Shown: positions 1 to 9,746, counted from the stretch's first letter. The stretch is DNA of 64,000 nt from Pseudocitrobacter corydidari (GCF_021172065.1 NZ_CP087880.1:124001-188000), one strand, 5' to 3'. Program-made: numbers and translations. The notes: generated from the sequence alone by a model not told the origin.

Positions 1-1
1 C

Positions 2-517
2 CATCGTCCGCAAACGCTGGCGCTGGGCGTGTGCAACGGTTGCCAGATGATGTCTAATCTGCGCGAACTGATCCCGGGCAGCGACCTGTGGCCGCGCTTT
101 GTGCGTAACAACTCTGACCGTTTTGAAGCGCGTTTCAGCCTGGTCGAAGTGACGCAAAGCCCATCGCTGCTGCTGCAGGGCATGGTCGGTTCGCAGATGC
201 CGATTGCCGTTTCCCACGGTGAAGGCCGCGTGGAAGTTCGCGATGCGGCGCATCTGGCGGCGCTGGAAAGCAAAGGTCTGGTGGCACTGCGCTACGTTGA
301 TAACTTCGGCAAGGTGACGGAAACCTATCCGGCGAACCCGAACGGCTCTCCGAACGGGATCACCGCCGTGACCAACGAAAGTGGTCGCGTCACCATCATG
401 ATGCCGCACCCGGAACGCGTGTTCCGTACCGTGGCAAACTCCTGGCACCCGGAAAACTGGGGCGAGGATGGGCCGTGGATGCGTATCTTCCGCAATGCGC
501 GTAAGCAGTTAGGTTAA
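2..517 (+). CDS. purL: Phosphoribosylformylglycinamidine synthase, C-terminal part (5' truncated by window)
   Basis: PurL converts FGAR, glutamine and ATP to FGAM in purine biosynthesis, in the cytoplasm. Only the last 171 codons are in the window; the frame is open from base 2 without a start. What is visible is the class I glutamine amidotransferase domain: the nucleophile elbow GVCNGCQM with its catalytic Cys lies at the left edge, and the His/Glu pair of the triad sits in the PHPERVF motif near the C-terminus. The end [15 protein letters not shown] is that of enterobacterial PurL. A strong terminator follows directly. Identification is essentially certain; the missing part is only the window boundary. 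Confidence 0.97.
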   Translation, partial: HRPQTLALGVCNGCQMMSNLRELIPGSDLWPRFVRNNSDRFEARFSLVEVTQSPSLLLQGMVGSQMPIAVSHGEGRVEVRDAAHLAALESKGLVALRYVDNFGKVTETYPANPNGSPNGITAVTNESGRVTIMMPHPERVFRTVANSWHPENWGEDGPWMRIFRNARKQLG

Positions 518-523
518 GAGACA

Positions 524-547
524 GGGCCGCGAAAGCGGCCCTTTTTG
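524..547 (+). terminator. Rho-independent terminator of purL
   Basis: The perfect stem GGGCCGC / GCGGCCC with a GAAA loop is followed by TTTTTG. It starts 7 bases after the purL stop codon. Confidence 0.9.
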
Positions 548-576
548 TTGGATGACCGCAATCAATCGCATCGACG

Positions 577-610
577 TGTAGGCCGGATAAGGCGCAGCCG
601 CCATCCGGCG
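577..610. repeat. REP (repetitive extragenic palindrome), single unit
   Basis: Single REP unit of the GTAGGCCGGATAAGGCG...CCATCCGGC type, between the purL terminator and the GlrR operators of glmY. The same element recurs at seven other places in this window. Confidence 0.9.
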
Positions 611-618
611 TTTTTAAG

Positions 619-731
619 TGTCGTGAATCACAGACAATCCTTATTGCAGGTGTCTCCAAATGGAGACATTTAACTTATTGATTTATATGTTTTTTATTTG
701 GTGGCGAATAAAGTGTTGCTAATCAGCGACG
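619..731 (+). promoter_or_regulatory. Three GlrR-type operators upstream of glmY
   Basis: Two perfect TGTC-N10-GACA palindromes lie at 619-636 and 651-668, and a degenerate third copy (TGTT-N10-GACG) at 714-731. This is the recognition pattern known for the enhancer-binding protein GlrR upstream of E. coli glmY, which also has three sites. Centre spacings of 32 and 63 bp are about three and six helical turns, putting all sites on one face of the DNA. An AT-rich stretch (735-820) with a partial IHF-like match near 771 separates them from the promoter and would allow looping. Confidence 0.8.
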
Positions 732-819
732 CAAAGAACAAAAAATAATCATTTACTCAATGATTGATAAAATCAATATTATCTTTAATTATCATTGAGT
801 TAACATTTTATTTTCCATA

Positions 820-837
820 TTGGCACACATCCTGCAT
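820..837 (+). promoter_or_regulatory. Sigma-54 promoter of glmY
   Basis: TTGGCACACATCCTGCA carries the -24 GG (822-823) and -12 GC (834-835) with the obligatory 10-base spacing. It ends about 12 bases before the GlmY 5' end at 848. A TAATAT-like hexamer at 838-843 could act as an overlapping sigma-70 -10, as described for E. coli glmY, but no good -35 is visible. Confidence 0.85.
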
Positions 838-847
838 TAATATACTC

Positions 848-1031
848 AGTGGCTCATTCACCCTCTTATGTCAGCCCCTTCGGGACGTGCTACATAAACT
901 TCGAATGACGCACAACAAGGTGCCTGCCGTCCAGCTTCTGATATCTTTGCATATCAACCATCGGGCGAAACGTTGAGTTAGGCACCGCCTTATTCCAGAA
1001 CAAAGCCGGGTTTCGACCCGGCTTTGTTATT
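848..1031 (+). ncRNA. glmY: GlmY small RNA
   Basis: GlmY is a sigma-54-dependent small RNA that sequesters the adaptor RapZ, so protecting the homologous RNA GlmZ and raising GlmS (glucosamine-6-phosphate synthase) synthesis. The 5' end AGTGGCTCATTCACC, the central TCAGCCCCTTCGGGACGTGC stem and the 3' terminator AACAAAGCCGGGT-TTCG-ACCCGGCTTTGTT are recognisable and conserved with E. coli. The position directly upstream of glrK is also the expected one. Short ORFs crossing it are not genes. The exact 3' end depends on the terminator U-run, and processing by RNase E is expected to shorten it. Confidence 0.93.
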
Positions 1032-1096
1032 TCTGCCTTTCCCCGCGTCACTTCCTCAGTTAGCATCCTTACAGGTTGATTTTTTGGGAACTCCTT

Positions 1097-2533
1097 GTGA
1101 AACGCGTCTCTCTTTCTCCCCGTTCGCTGCGACAACTGGTTATGCTGGCATTTCTGTTGATCCTGCTGCCTTTATTGGTGCTCGCCTGGCAGGCGTGGCA
1201 GAGCCTGAATGCGCTTAGTGCGCAGGCGGAAAAAACCAACCGTACCACGCTAATTGATGCGCGTCGCAGCGAAGCAATGACCAACATTGCGCTGGAAATG
1301 GAGCGCAGCTATCGCCAGTACTGCGTGCTCGATGACCCAACGCTGGCGCGCGTTTACCAGAGCCAGCGTAAGCGCTACAGCGATATGCTCGACGCGCATG
1401 CGGGCGTGCTGCCCGATGAAAAACTGTATCAGGCGCTCAGGCAGGATCTTAACGATCTGGCCCAGCTTCAGTGTCTCAATAGCGGCCCGGAAAAGCTGGC
1501 GGCGGCCAGGCTGGAAGCCTTTGCCAATGCCAATACCGAAATGGTTCAGGCGACGCGTACGGTGGTCTTCTCGCGCGGTCAGCAGCTACAGCAGGAAATA
1601 GCCGAGCGCGGCCAGTTCTTTGGCTGGCAGGCGCTGGTGCTGTTCCTGGTGAGCCTGGCGATGGTGTTGCTGTTTACCCGCATGATTATCGGCCCGGTCA
1701 AAGGCATTGAGAGTATGATTAATCGCCTGGGCGAGGGGGAAACCCTCAAAGAGGGCGTCACCTTCCGTGGCCCGCGCGAACTGCGATCCGTCGGCCAACG
1801 TATCGTCTGGTTGAGCGAGCGGCTCTCCTGGCTGGAATCGCAGCGCCATCAGTTTCTGCGCCATCTCTCCCACGAACTCAAAACGCCGCTCGCCAGCATG
1901 CGTGAAGGCACCGAATTGCTGGCGGACCAGGTTGTCGGCCCACTCACGCCGGAGCAAAAAGAGGTGGTGGATATCCTCGATGACAGCAGCCGTAACCTGC
2001 AAAAACTGATTGAGCAACTGCTGGATTACAACCGCAAACTGAGCGATGGCGCCGTGCCCATGAGCCGCGTCGAGCTGGCCCCAATGGTGGAAGCCGTTGT
2101 TTCTGCGCACAGTTTGCCGGCGCGAGCTAAAATGATGCATACCCGGGTTTCTCTGGAAGCCCCGGCATGCCTGGCCGAATCGACGTTATTGATGAGCGCG
2201 CTGGATAATCTCTACTCCAATGCGGTGCACTATGGTACTGAATCCGGTAACATTTATATTCGTAGCCACGTCTCCAGCGGGCGAATCGCTATTGATGTGG
2301 CCAATACAGGGACGCCGATCCCGGATGCCGAAAAGGCAATGATTTTTGAGCCCTTTTTCCAGGGCAGTCGCCAGCGAAAAGGGGCCGTGAAGGGCAGTGG
2401 TCTGGGGTTGAGTATTGCCCGCGATTGCGTGCGCAAGATGCACGGTGAGCTTCATCTGATTGACGATAGTGCGGGCGATATCTGTTTTCGCATTGAACTC
2501 CCTGTCCCCGGGCCGGATAAAACAAACTCATGA
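1097..2533 (+). CDS. glrK: Sensor histidine kinase GlrK (QseE)
   Basis: Inner-membrane histidine kinase that phosphorylates GlrR and so activates glmY and the rpoE sigma-54 promoter. It has an N-terminal membrane segment (about residues 11-33), a periplasmic helical sensor region, a second membrane segment (about 172-195), HAMP, HisKA with the phospho-acceptor H259 in HLSHELKTP, and HATPase with GSGLGLSIA. I chose the GTG at 1097, giving 478 aa, because VKR...SPRSLRQL aligns with the E. coli start. An in-frame TTG at 1076 would add 7 residues without homology. The stop overlaps the next gene in an ATGA. It is transcribed downstream of glmY, probably partly by readthrough. Confidence 0.95.
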   Translation: MKRVSLSPRSLRQLVMLAFLLILLPLLVLAWQAWQSLNALSAQAEKTNRTTLIDARRSEAMTNIALEMERSYRQYCVLDDPTLARVYQSQRKRYSDMLDAHAGVLPDEKLYQALRQDLNDLAQLQCLNSGPEKLAAARLEAFANANTEMVQATRTVVFSRGQQLQQEIAERGQFFGWQALVLFLVSLAMVLLFTRMIIGPVKGIESMINRLGEGETLKEGVTFRGPRELRSVGQRIVWLSERLSWLESQRHQFLRHLSHELKTPLASMREGTELLADQVVGPLTPEQKEVVDILDDSSRNLQKLIEQLLDYNRKLSDGAVPMSRVELAPMVEAVVSAHSLPARAKMMHTRVSLEAPACLAESTLLMSALDNLYSNAVHYGTESGNIYIRSHVSSGRIAIDVANTGTPIPDAEKAMIFEPFFQGSRQRKGAVKGSGLGLSIARDCVRKMHGELHLIDDSAGDICFRIELPVPGPDKTNS

Positions 2534-3252
2534 CTACATATCGGGTGCATATGTCCCACTTTTTAAGTACGCGCGTCGTACAGGGCGCCCGCCGTTTCTG
2601 GCTGTCGGGCTTATCCTGTCTGGCGCTCGTTGGCTGTAGCTCTGGCCTGACGCCACATATTGGCGTCAGCGAAGAGAAAGTTCCCCACGAACAGGTGGCG
2701 GATTACCTTTCAACCACCTGTGACGAACTCTGGACGCTTGACGGCGCCGTTGCGGAGAACAATCCGCTGTACTGGCTGCGCGGTATGGATTGTGCCGACC
2801 GTCTTACCCCCGCTCAGGCGCGGGCGCAGGCTAATCAGTTGGGCGATGCGAGCTGGTCAGATGCCTTCAAGCGCGGCGTGCTGCTGGCTAATGCGAAAAT
2901 CATGCCCTCCGAACGCCAACTGATTGTTTCGCGACTTGATGCGCACAGCGCGCAAATTCCGTCACGTATTCGCCCGCTGTATCAGGTGTGGCGCGATAAC
3001 CAGATGCTCCAGCTAAAACTCTCTGATGAGCGCACGCGCTACAGCAAGCTGCAGGAAACGAGCGATGCCGCGCTGGATGAACTGCGTCAGCAGCAGCAGG
3101 CGCTGAAGGGTGAACTGGATCTGACGACCCGTAAACTGCAAAACCTGACCGACATCGAACGCCAGCTCTCCAGCCGTAAACCCTCGTCCGGCTTTAATCC
3201 GGACACTACGCACGCAACGGATGCGCCCGCTGACACGGAGGATAAACAATGA
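2530..3252 (+). CDS. qseG: Outer-membrane lipoprotein QseG (YfhG), GlrK partner
   Basis: QseG is an outer-membrane lipoprotein that binds the periplasmic part of GlrK and modulates its activity. The N-terminus has a hydrophobic segment ending in the lipobox LVGC, followed by a Ser/Gly-rich start of the mature protein. The body carries the family pattern ADYLSTTCDELW and a C-terminal coiled coil (about residues 155-205, rich in Q, L and E). The start at 2530 overlaps the glrK stop (ATGA), suggesting translational coupling. An ATG at 2551 gives a length closer to E. coli and could be the true start. The 3' end overlaps glrR by 4 bases, so the three genes form one coupled operon. Confidence 0.9.
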   Translation: MTTYRVHMSHFLSTRVVQGARRFWLSGLSCLALVGCSSGLTPHIGVSEEKVPHEQVADYLSTTCDELWTLDGAVAENNPLYWLRGMDCADRLTPAQARAQANQLGDASWSDAFKRGVLLANAKIMPSERQLIVSRLDAHSAQIPSRIRPLYQVWRDNQMLQLKLSDERTRYSKLQETSDAALDELRQQQQALKGELDLTTRKLQNLTDIERQLSSRKPSSGFNPDTTHATDAPADTEDKQ

Positions 3253-4586
3253 CACCGCGGAAAACGGCTCGCCTGCTGCTGGTGGATGATGACCCGGGGC
3301 TGCTTAAGCTGTTGGGTATGCGTTTGACCAGCGAAGGCTATCAGGTGGACACGGCTGAGAGCGGGCAGCAGGGGCTGCGCGTGCTGGCGAAAGAGCGTAT
3401 CGACCTTGTTATCAGCGATCTGCGAATGGATGAAATGGACGGTTTGCAGCTGTTCAGCGAAATTCAGAAAGTGCAGCCGGGTATGCCGGTAATCATCCTC
3501 ACCGCCCACGGATCGATTCCTGACGCGGTCGCCGCGACACAGCAGGGCGTCTTTAGTTTCCTGACCAAACCGGTCGATAAAGACGCGCTGTATAAAGCCA
3601 TTGATGAAGCGCTGGCGCGAACCGCTCCGGCGGTAGATGAGCGCTGGCGGGAATCGATTGTGACCCGTAGCCCAATCATGTTGCGACTGCTGGAGCAGGC
3701 GCAGATGGTGGCGCAGTCGGATGTCAGCGTGCTGATTAACGGCCAGAGCGGCACCGGGAAAGAGATTCTGGCGCAGGCGATTCACAACGCCAGCCCGCGC
3801 AACAGCAAGCCGTTTGTGGCGATAAACTGTGGCGCGCTGCCGGAACAGTTGCTGGAGTCGGAACTCTTCGGCCACGCGCGCGGGGCGTTTACCGGCGCGG
3901 TAAGCAATCGGGAAGGGTTGTTTCAGGCGGCGGAAGGCGGCACGTTGTTCCTCGATGAAATCGGCGATATGCCCGCGCCGCTGCAGGTCAAACTGCTGCG
4001 CGTGTTGCAGGAGCGCAAAGTGCGCCCGCTGGGCAGCAACCGAGATCTCGACATTAACGTGCGGATTATCTCTGCCACCCACCGCGATTTACCGAAAGCG
4101 ATGGCGCGCGGCGAGTTTCGTGAAGATCTTTTCTATCGCCTTAACGTGGTAAACCTCAAAATTCCGACGCTTGCCGAGCGCACGGAAGACATTCCGCTGC
4201 TGGCAAACCATTTGCTGCGCCAGTCCGCCGACCGACACAAGCCGTTCGTGCGCGCGTTCTCTACCGATGCCATGAAGCGCCTGATGGCCGCCAACTGGCC
4301 GGGCAACGTGCGCCAGTTGGTGAACGTTATTGAACAGTGCGTGGCGCTGACGTCGTCGCCGGTGATCAGCGATGCGTTGGTCGAGCAGGCGCTGGAAGGT
4401 GAGAACACCGCGCTGCCAACCTTTGTCGAAGCGCGTAACCAGTTTGAACTCAACTACCTGCGCAAGCTGCTGCAAATTACCAAAGGCAATGTGACGCATG
4501 CGGCGAGAATGGCGGGGCGCAACCGCACGGAGTTTTATAAGCTGCTCTCACGCCACGAACTGGACGCAAATGATTTTAAAGAGTAG
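3249..4586 (+). CDS. glrR: Sigma-54-dependent response regulator GlrR
   Basis: Enhancer-binding response regulator that remodels sigma-54 RNA polymerase at glmY, whose three TGTC-N10-GACA operators are at the start of this window. Domains in order: receiver (residues 1-125) with acidic pocket D13/D14/D15 and phospho-acceptor D57; AAA+ domain (about 135-370) with Walker A NGQSGTGKE, the sigma-54-contacting GAFTGA loop and Walker B FLDEIGD; and a C-terminal Fis-type helix-turn-helix (about 400-445). Its length of 445 aa is that of the family. It overlaps qseG by 4 bases. All key residues are intact. Confidence 0.97.
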   Translation: MTPRKTARLLLVDDDPGLLKLLGMRLTSEGYQVDTAESGQQGLRVLAKERIDLVISDLRMDEMDGLQLFSEIQKVQPGMPVIILTAHGSIPDAVAATQQGVFSFLTKPVDKDALYKAIDEALARTAPAVDERWRESIVTRSPIMLRLLEQAQMVAQSDVSVLINGQSGTGKEILAQAIHNASPRNSKPFVAINCGALPEQLLESELFGHARGAFTGAVSNREGLFQAAEGGTLFLDEIGDMPAPLQVKLLRVLQERKVRPLGSNRDLDINVRIISATHRDLPKAMARGEFREDLFYRLNVVNLKIPTLAERTEDIPLLANHLLRQSADRHKPFVRAFSTDAMKRLMAANWPGNVRQLVNVIEQCVALTSSPVISDALVEQALEGENTALPTFVEARNQFELNYLRKLLQITKGNVTHAARMAGRNRTEFYKLLSRHELDANDFKE

Positions 4587-4611
4587 CACCGTACTTTTGC
4601 GTGATTTATGA

Positions 4612-4992
<381 letters not shown>

Positions 4993-5005
4993 CGCCGCGT
5001 GTGTC

Positions 5006-5086
5006 TTGCCGGATGGCGGCGTTGCCTTATCCGGCCTACGTACTTCTTACCCCGTAGGCCTGATAAGCGAAGCGCCATCAGGCACG
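5006..5086. repeat. BIME: two inverted REP units
   Basis: Two REP units in opposite orientation (about 5006-5040 and 5054-5086) fill the convergent gap between glnB and hmp. No other terminator is seen for either gene, so this pair probably also protects the 3' ends. Confidence 0.9.
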
Positions 5087-5089
5087 TTT

Positions 5090-6280
5090 TTACAGCACCT
5101 TATGCGGCCCGAAGCACTCGTAATGAATACTTTCCGGCTTCACGCCCAGCTCAACCAACTGCTTCGCGGCAAACTGCATAAAGCCGACCGGGCCACAGAG
5201 ATAAAACTGCATCGCCGGGTCGCTGAACGCACCTTCCATCGCACTTAAATCCATCAATCCTTCGCTGTCAAACGCGGCCGCCTGACGATCTGCCTCGGTC
5301 GGTTGGCGATACCAGGTGTGCGCGGTAAAGCGCGGCAGGCTGGAACCCAGCGTTTTCACTTCGTCGGCAAAGGCATGCACATCGCCATTTTCCGCCGCGT
5401 GGAACCAGTTCACCTGGGCGGTATGGCTGGATTTCGCCAGCGTATCGAGCATTGCCAGCATTGGCGTCTGACCGACACCGGCGGAAATCAGCGTCACCGG
5501 GGTGTTGTTTTCTACGGACATAAAGAAATCGCCCGCAGGTGCCGCCAGATGCACCACATCGCCGACATTCGCGGAATTATGCAGCCAGCTTGATACCTGA
5601 CCGCCGTCTTCACGTTTCACCGCAATACGGTAGCCTTTGCCATCCGCTTTACGGGTAAGGGAGTACTGACGAATCTCCTGATGCGGGAAGCCTTCCGGTT
5701 TCAGCCACACGGCCAGATACTGGCCCGGCAGATAATCAGCGACCGCGCCGCCGTCCACCGGCTCAAATTCAAAGCTGGTGATGAGCGCGCTGCGCGGCGT
5801 TTTTGCCACGATGCGGAACGGACGGGTGCCTTCCCAGCCGCCGGTTTTGTTGGCGTTCTGCTGGTAGATTTCCGCTTCACGATTGATAAACACCCCCGCC
5901 AGTACGCCGTAGGCTTTACCCCATGCGTCCAGCACTTCCTGACCCGGGCTGAACATTTCGTCCAGCGTCGCCAGCAGGTGCGCGCCCACGATGTTGTACT
6001 GCTCAGGTTTAATCTGGAAGCTGGTGTGTTTCTGGGCGATTTTCTCAACCGCAGGCAGCAGGGCCGGCAGGTTTTCAATATTGCTGGCGTAGGCGGCAAT
6101 GGCGTTGAACAGCGCTTCACGCTGGTCGCCGTTGCGCTGGTTGCTCATATTGAAAATCTCTTTCAGTTCCGGGTTGTGGGTAAACATCCGGTCGTAAAAG
6201 TGGGCGGTGAGTTTAGGGCCGGTTTCAACCAGCAGGGGAATGGTGGCTTTGACGGTAGCAATGGTTTGAGCATCAAGCAT
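5090..6280 (-). CDS. hmp: Flavohemoglobin, nitric oxide dioxygenase
   Basis: Hmp oxidises NO to nitrate using O2 and NAD(P)H, in the cytoplasm, and is the main aerobic NO defence. The globin domain (1-140) has the proximal haem ligand H85 and distal pocket Y29 and Q53. The FAD-binding domain (about 155-255) contains RQYSLT and the NAD domain (about 265-396) starts with [14 protein letters not shown]. 396 aa is the E. coli length. AAGGAAG precedes the ATG by a normal distance. It is divergent from glyA, with an NsrR site just upstream, so NO-induced derepression is expected. Confidence 0.98.
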   Translation of the reverse strand: MLDAQTIATVKATIPLLVETGPKLTAHFYDRMFTHNPELKEIFNMSNQRNGDQREALFNAIAAYASNIENLPALLPAVEKIAQKHTSFQIKPEQYNIVGAHLLATLDEMFSPGQEVLDAWGKAYGVLAGVFINREAEIYQQNANKTGGWEGTRPFRIVAKTPRSALITSFEFEPVDGGAVADYLPGQYLAVWLKPEGFPHQEIRQYSLTRKADGKGYRIAVKREDGGQVSSWLHNSANVGDVVHLAAPAGDFFMSVENNTPVTLISAGVGQTPMLAMLDTLAKSSHTAQVNWFHAAENGDVHAFADEVKTLGSSLPRFTAHTWYRQPTEADRQAAAFDSEGLMDLSAMEGAFSDPAMQFYLCGPVGFMQFAAKQLVELGVKPESIHYECFGPHKVL

Positions 6281-6307
6281 GGCAGGCTTCCTTTTTACGA
6301 TTATCTA

Positions 6308-6330
6308 TTGTTGTATCTTGAATGCATCTT
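6308..6330 (-). promoter_or_regulatory. NsrR operator of hmp
   Basis: Read on the minus strand, AAGATGCATTCAAGATACA followed by ACAA matches the NsrR operator described for E. coli hmp (AAGATGCATTTGAGATACAT type) at all but a few positions. It lies 28-50 bases upstream of the hmp start codon, a position compatible with promoter occlusion by the NO-sensing Fe-S repressor NsrR. Confidence 0.75.
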
Positions 6331-6473
6331 ATAAAAATAACCCTGCTTTGTAAATGGTTCTTTGTAACAATGCATCTTGTTGGTTACAACGTGAAGAATT
6401 TGCATCACAAACCTGAAAAGATATCCGTTGAAATTTGGCGAGCCTTTATTCCTCAATCCCTTGTGTGACGTGA

Positions 6474-6489
6474 AGGAAAACGTTTGCGT
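6474..6489 (-). promoter_or_regulatory. PurR box upstream of glyA
   Basis: Read on the minus strand this is ACGCAAACGTTTTCCT, an excellent match to the purine repressor consensus. It precedes a -10-like TATACT (6531-6536) of glyA. PurR control of glyA links serine/glycine one-carbon flux to purine synthesis. MetR half-sites (TGAA...) near 6410-6432 are possible, but I could not make a convincing full site. The 315-base hmp-glyA gap (6281-6595) holds nothing else I recognise. Confidence 0.8.
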
Positions 6490-6595
6490 AAAATCGTTTG
6501 TCAAGACCTGTTATCGCAGAACTAATCAGTTATACTGTTGGCCGTTGTCCATCAGGGCTTAAAAAATTTACTGTTAGCTGAGTCAGGAGATGCGG

Positions 6596-7849
6596 ATGTT
6601 AAAGCGTGAAATGAACATTGCCGATTATGATGCCGAACTGTGGCAGGCTATGGAGCAGGAAAAAGTACGTCAGGAAGAGCACATCGAACTGATCGCCTCC
6701 GAAAACTACACCAGCCCGCGCGTTATGCAGGCACAGGGTTCTCAGCTGACCAACAAATATGCTGAAGGTTATCCGGGCAAACGCTACTACGGCGGTTGCG
6801 AGTACGTGGATATCGTTGAGCAACTGGCTATCGACCGCGCGAAAGAGCTGTTTGGCGCAGACTATGCTAACGTTCAGCCGCACTCCGGTTCACAGGCTAA
6901 CTTCGCGGTCTACACCGCGCTGCTGCAGCCGGGCGATACCGTTCTGGGTATGAACCTGGCGCAGGGCGGTCACCTGACTCACGGCTCCCCGGTAAACTTC
7001 TCCGGCAAACTGTACAACATCATCCCTTACGGTATTGATGAGTCCGGTAAAATTGACTACGAAGACATGGCTAAGCAGGCTAAAGAGCACAAACCGAAGA
7101 TGATCATCGGTGGCTTCTCCGCTTACTCCGGTATCGTTGACTGGGCAAAAATGCGTGAAATCGCTGACAGCATCGGCGCATACCTGTTTGTCGATATGGC
7201 CCACGTTGCGGGTCTGATTGCCGCAGGCGTTTATCCGAACCCGGTTCCGCACGCACACGTAGTGACCACCACCACCCACAAAACCCTGGCGGGTCCGCGC
7301 GGCGGCCTGATTCTGGCGAAAGGCGGTGACGAAGAGCTGTACAAAAAACTGAACTCCGCTGTCTTCCCAAATGCGCAGGGCGGCCCGCTGATGCACGTGA
7401 TTGCCGGTAAAGCGGTAGCACTGAAAGAAGCGATGGAGCCTGAGTTCAAAGTTTACCAGCAGCAGGTTGCGAAAAACGCCAAAGCGATGGTGGAAGTGTT
7501 CCTGAACCGTGGCTACAAAGTGGTTTCCGGCGGTACTGAAAACCACCTGTTCCTGCTGGATCTGGTTGATAAAAACCTGACCGGTAAAGAAGCTGACGCC
7601 GCCCTGGGCCGCGCCAACATCACCGTCAACAAAAACAGCGTGCCGAACGATCCGAAGAGCCCGTTCGTGACCTCCGGTATCCGTATTGGTTCTCCGGCAA
7701 TCACTCGCCGTGGCTTCAAAGAAGCGGAAGCGAAGGAACTGGCTGGCTGGATGTGTGACGTTCTGGACAACATCAATGATGAAGCGGTTATCGAGCGCAT
7801 CAAAGGTAAAGTTCTGGATATCTGCGCACGCTTCCCGGTTTACGCATAA
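6596..7849 (+). CDS. glyA: Serine hydroxymethyltransferase
   Basis: PLP enzyme converting serine and tetrahydrofolate to glycine and 5,10-methylene-THF, the main source of one-carbon units. The PLP lysine is K229 in [14 protein letters not shown]. The cofactor-pocket motifs HSGSQAN and DMAHVAG are intact. I chose the ATG at 6596 (417 aa, starting [16 protein letters not shown] as in E. coli) because AGGAG is 7 bases upstream; the in-frame ATG at 6590 is too close to it. Variable positions (for example [11 protein letters not shown]) read like Salmonella rather than E. coli, which supports a Citrobacter-like host. Confidence 0.98.
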   Translation: MLKREMNIADYDAELWQAMEQEKVRQEEHIELIASENYTSPRVMQAQGSQLTNKYAEGYPGKRYYGGCEYVDIVEQLAIDRAKELFGADYANVQPHSGSQANFAVYTALLQPGDTVLGMNLAQGGHLTHGSPVNFSGKLYNIIPYGIDESGKIDYEDMAKQAKEHKPKMIIGGFSAYSGIVDWAKMREIADSIGAYLFVDMAHVAGLIAAGVYPNPVPHAHVVTTTTHKTLAGPRGGLILAKGGDEELYKKLNSAVFPNAQGGPLMHVIAGKAVALKEAMEPEFKVYQQQVAKNAKAMVEVFLNRGYKVVSGGTENHLFLLDLVDKNLTGKEADAALGRANITVNKNSVPNDPKSPFVTSGIRIGSPAITRRGFKEAEAKELAGWMCDVLDNINDEAVIERIKGKVLDICARFPVYA

Positions 7850-7868
7850 TTCTGTTTAGCAGAATGAG

Positions 7869-7895
7869 AAAAGGCCGCGCAAGCGGCCTTTTTTG
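7869..7895 (+). terminator. Rho-independent terminator of glyA
   Basis: AAAAGGCCGC-GCAA-GCGGCCTTTTTT, a perfect 6-bp GC stem flanked by A- and T-runs, 20 bases after the glyA stop. The flanking A-run also makes it usable on the minus strand. Confidence 0.92.
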
Positions 7896-7908
7896 TGTCC
7901 GTCATTTT

Positions 7909-7983
7909 GCCGAATGGCGGCGTAAACGCCTTATCCGGCCTACAAATGAGCGCGTAGGCCGGATAAGCGCAGCGCCATCCGGC
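7909..7983. repeat. BIME: two inverted REP units
   Basis: Inverted REP pair (7909-7943 and 7954-7983) between convergent glyA and yphA. Confidence 0.9.
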
Positions 7984-7989
7984 ATTTAC

Positions 7990-8412
7990 TCACCGGCGAT
8001 CCAGCGAAATCGCGCCCGGCCCGGTCATCGCCAGCAGCAGGAAACCGCCCGCGATACTGACGTTTTTCCAGAAGTTAATCATATTCGGCACCACCGCATC
8101 ACCGGTCATATCCCAGTAGTGGTGACCAATCACCGCCGTACCCAGCGTATAGAAAATAAAGATAACCGCCAGCGGGCGCGTGAAGAAGCCGAGCACAATA
8201 AGAATGGCGACCGGCACTTCCATAATGATGGCGATAATCGCCGACAGCGTGGGCACTGGCGCGCCCGAGGACGCCATATACTGAACCGTGCCCTCAAAGC
8301 CCAGCATTTTCGGATAACCAAAAATGATAAAAAGCACAACGAGAGCGATGCGCGCAATAAGCAACATCAGCGAACGTGATGTGCCAAAGTCGAAATAACG
8401 TAGAGTGTTCAT
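7990..8412 (-). CDS. yphA: Inner-membrane protein YphA, DoxX family
   Basis: Small inner-membrane protein of 140 aa with four hydrophobic segments (about residues 15-37, 50-75, 78-98 and 105-130), a DoxX-family layout. The N-terminus [10 protein letters not shown] and C-terminus [10 protein letters not shown] match E. coli YphA. Function is not established. It lies downstream of the hca operon on the same strand, but a terminator sits between them, so it is probably transcribed separately. In E. coli K-12 the yphB-yphH genes lie between yphA and glyA; they are absent here. Confidence 0.92.
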   Translation of the reverse strand: MNTLRYFDFGTSRSLMLLIARIALVVLFIIFGYPKMLGFEGTVQYMASSGAPVPTLSAIIAIIMEVPVAILIVLGFFTRPLAVIFIFYTLGTAVIGHHYWDMTGDAVVPNMINFWKNVSIAGGFLLLAMTGPGAISLDRR

Positions 8413-8503
8413 AGTCTTCCATTATGTTAAGACGTGTTCTTAAAACGTAATACACAATGTGACTCTCTGCCACGCGATGCGCCGTTATGTTTACTGATTG
8501 CTG

Positions 8504-8529
8504 AAAAGGTCGCCAGCGCGACCTTTTTT
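8504..8529 (-). terminator. Terminator after hcaD
   Basis: AAAAGGTCGC-CAGC-GCGACCTTTTTT: 6-bp GC stem with T-runs on both strands. It sits 6 bases past the hcaD stop and would end the hca operon transcript. Confidence 0.85.
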
Positions 8530-8534
8530 CTGAC

Positions 8535-9737
8535 TTACAGCGACTTAAGCGCCATGCTCTCATCGGTCAGCGCATCGACGGCAAGCTTTTTGCCCGACTG
8601 AATCAGCTTACGTAACACGCGTACTTCGCGCCCCTGATTAAGCGCCACAGCCCCAACCAGCGCTCCATCGCGAAGCTGAAACCAGATAACTTTTCGCTCA
8701 TCCGGGTTACCGCGACAGATCCAGTTTTCGCCCTGCATTTCACCCACAAATTGCAGATTATCACTGAATTGATCGCTCCAGAACCAGCCCGGCGTGGCGA
8801 TGGGAAGCGGCTGATCTAACATGGCTGCCGCTGCGGTTTGCGCCTGAAAATTGGCATTTTCCCAGCTTTCAATGCGATGTAGGGAACCGTCCGGTTGACG
8901 CGTTATCGCCACATCACCGGCGGCGAAAATGGTCGGGTCGGCCGTATTACCGCGCGCATCCACCACGATACCGTTGGCCGTTTCCAGCCCGGCATCGCGG
9001 GCATGGGCGTCATTCGCCACGATACCAATACCGTAAATTACCGCGTCGGCCTGAAGCTGCTCGCCGCTTTGCAATGTCAGCGTCAGCATTTCGCCCGCAT
9101 CAACGTGTTCGATTGCGCTGTTGAGCAGCAAACGTACGCCTGCTTGCTGGTGACGGTGAATCAAATAGTCACGCACCGGCGGCGGGGCGTTTCGGCCCAT
9201 CACGGTAGGCGCAAGCTCGACGACCGTAACCTGGCAACCGCGCTGGGTGGCGCTGGCGGCCAGCTCCAGTCCAATCGTGCCTGCACCAACAATCACCAGC
9301 GACTTTCCGGCGTCCAGCACCGGGCGCAGGCGTTCAGCATCCCCGGCATGACGCAGCGTAAAGCAGCGTTCGCCCAGCGCATCCAGCATCGGCAGAGGGC
9401 GCGCCGCCGCCCCGGTGGCTATCAGCAATTTTGTCCAGCGGTAGCGTTGACCGTCCGCCAGTACCACCGTCTTAGCCTGACGATCGAGCTGGCGGATTGT
9501 CACGCCCAGATGCAACTGCACGTTATTCGCCAGCCACCAGTCGGCAGCGAGAACCGGTTGCAGTTGCGGGTTATCGTCAAGCAGCATCGCTTTCGACAGC
9601 GGTGGGCGTTCATAGGGCAGTTGCTGTTCATCGGAGAAAAGGTGTATTTCGCCGCCAAACCCCAACTGGCGCAAGGAGGCAGCCGCCATCGCCGCTGCCT
9701 GACCACCACCGATAATGGCAATAATTTCGTTATTCAT
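8535..9737 (-). CDS. hcaD: 3-phenylpropionate dioxygenase ferredoxin-NAD(+) reductase subunit
   Basis: FAD-dependent reductase that passes electrons from NADH to the Rieske ferredoxin HcaC in the HcaEFCD dioxygenase. The 400-residue protein has the N-terminal FAD dinucleotide fold ([19 protein letters not shown]), a second NAD fold near residue 145 ([19 protein letters not shown]), and the FAD-contacting IFAAGDVA motif near 270. The C-terminal dimerisation domain ends MALKSL as in E. coli. It is the last gene of hcaEFCBD, 9 bases after hcaB. Intact. Confidence 0.95.
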   Translation of the reverse strand: MNNEIIAIIGGGQAAAMAAASLRQLGFGGEIHLFSDEQQLPYERPPLSKAMLLDDNPQLQPVLAADWWLANNVQLHLGVTIRQLDRQAKTVVLADGQRYRWTKLLIATGAAARPLPMLDALGERCFTLRHAGDAERLRPVLDAGKSLVIVGAGTIGLELAASATQRGCQVTVVELAPTVMGRNAPPPVRDYLIHRHQQAGVRLLLNSAIEHVDAGEMLTLTLQSGEQLQADAVIYGIGIVANDAHARDAGLETANGIVVDARGNTADPTIFAAGDVAITRQPDGSLHRIESWENANFQAQTAAAAMLDQPLPIATPGWFWSDQFSDNLQFVGEMQGENWICRGNPDERKVIWFQLRDGALVGAVALNQGREVRVLRKLIQSGKKLAVDALTDESMALKSL

Positions 9738-9746
9738 GGCGGCTCC

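Noticed and set aside
764..976. 70-codon frame across the glmY promoter and RNA
   Set aside because: Overlaps the sigma-54 promoter and conserved GlmY structure; amino acid composition is arbitrary.
6938..7390. GlyA substitutions relative to E. coli ([14 protein letters not shown])
   Set aside because: They lie outside the PLP lysine motif and are as expected in Salmonella/Citrobacter GlyA; lineage variation, not a loss of function.
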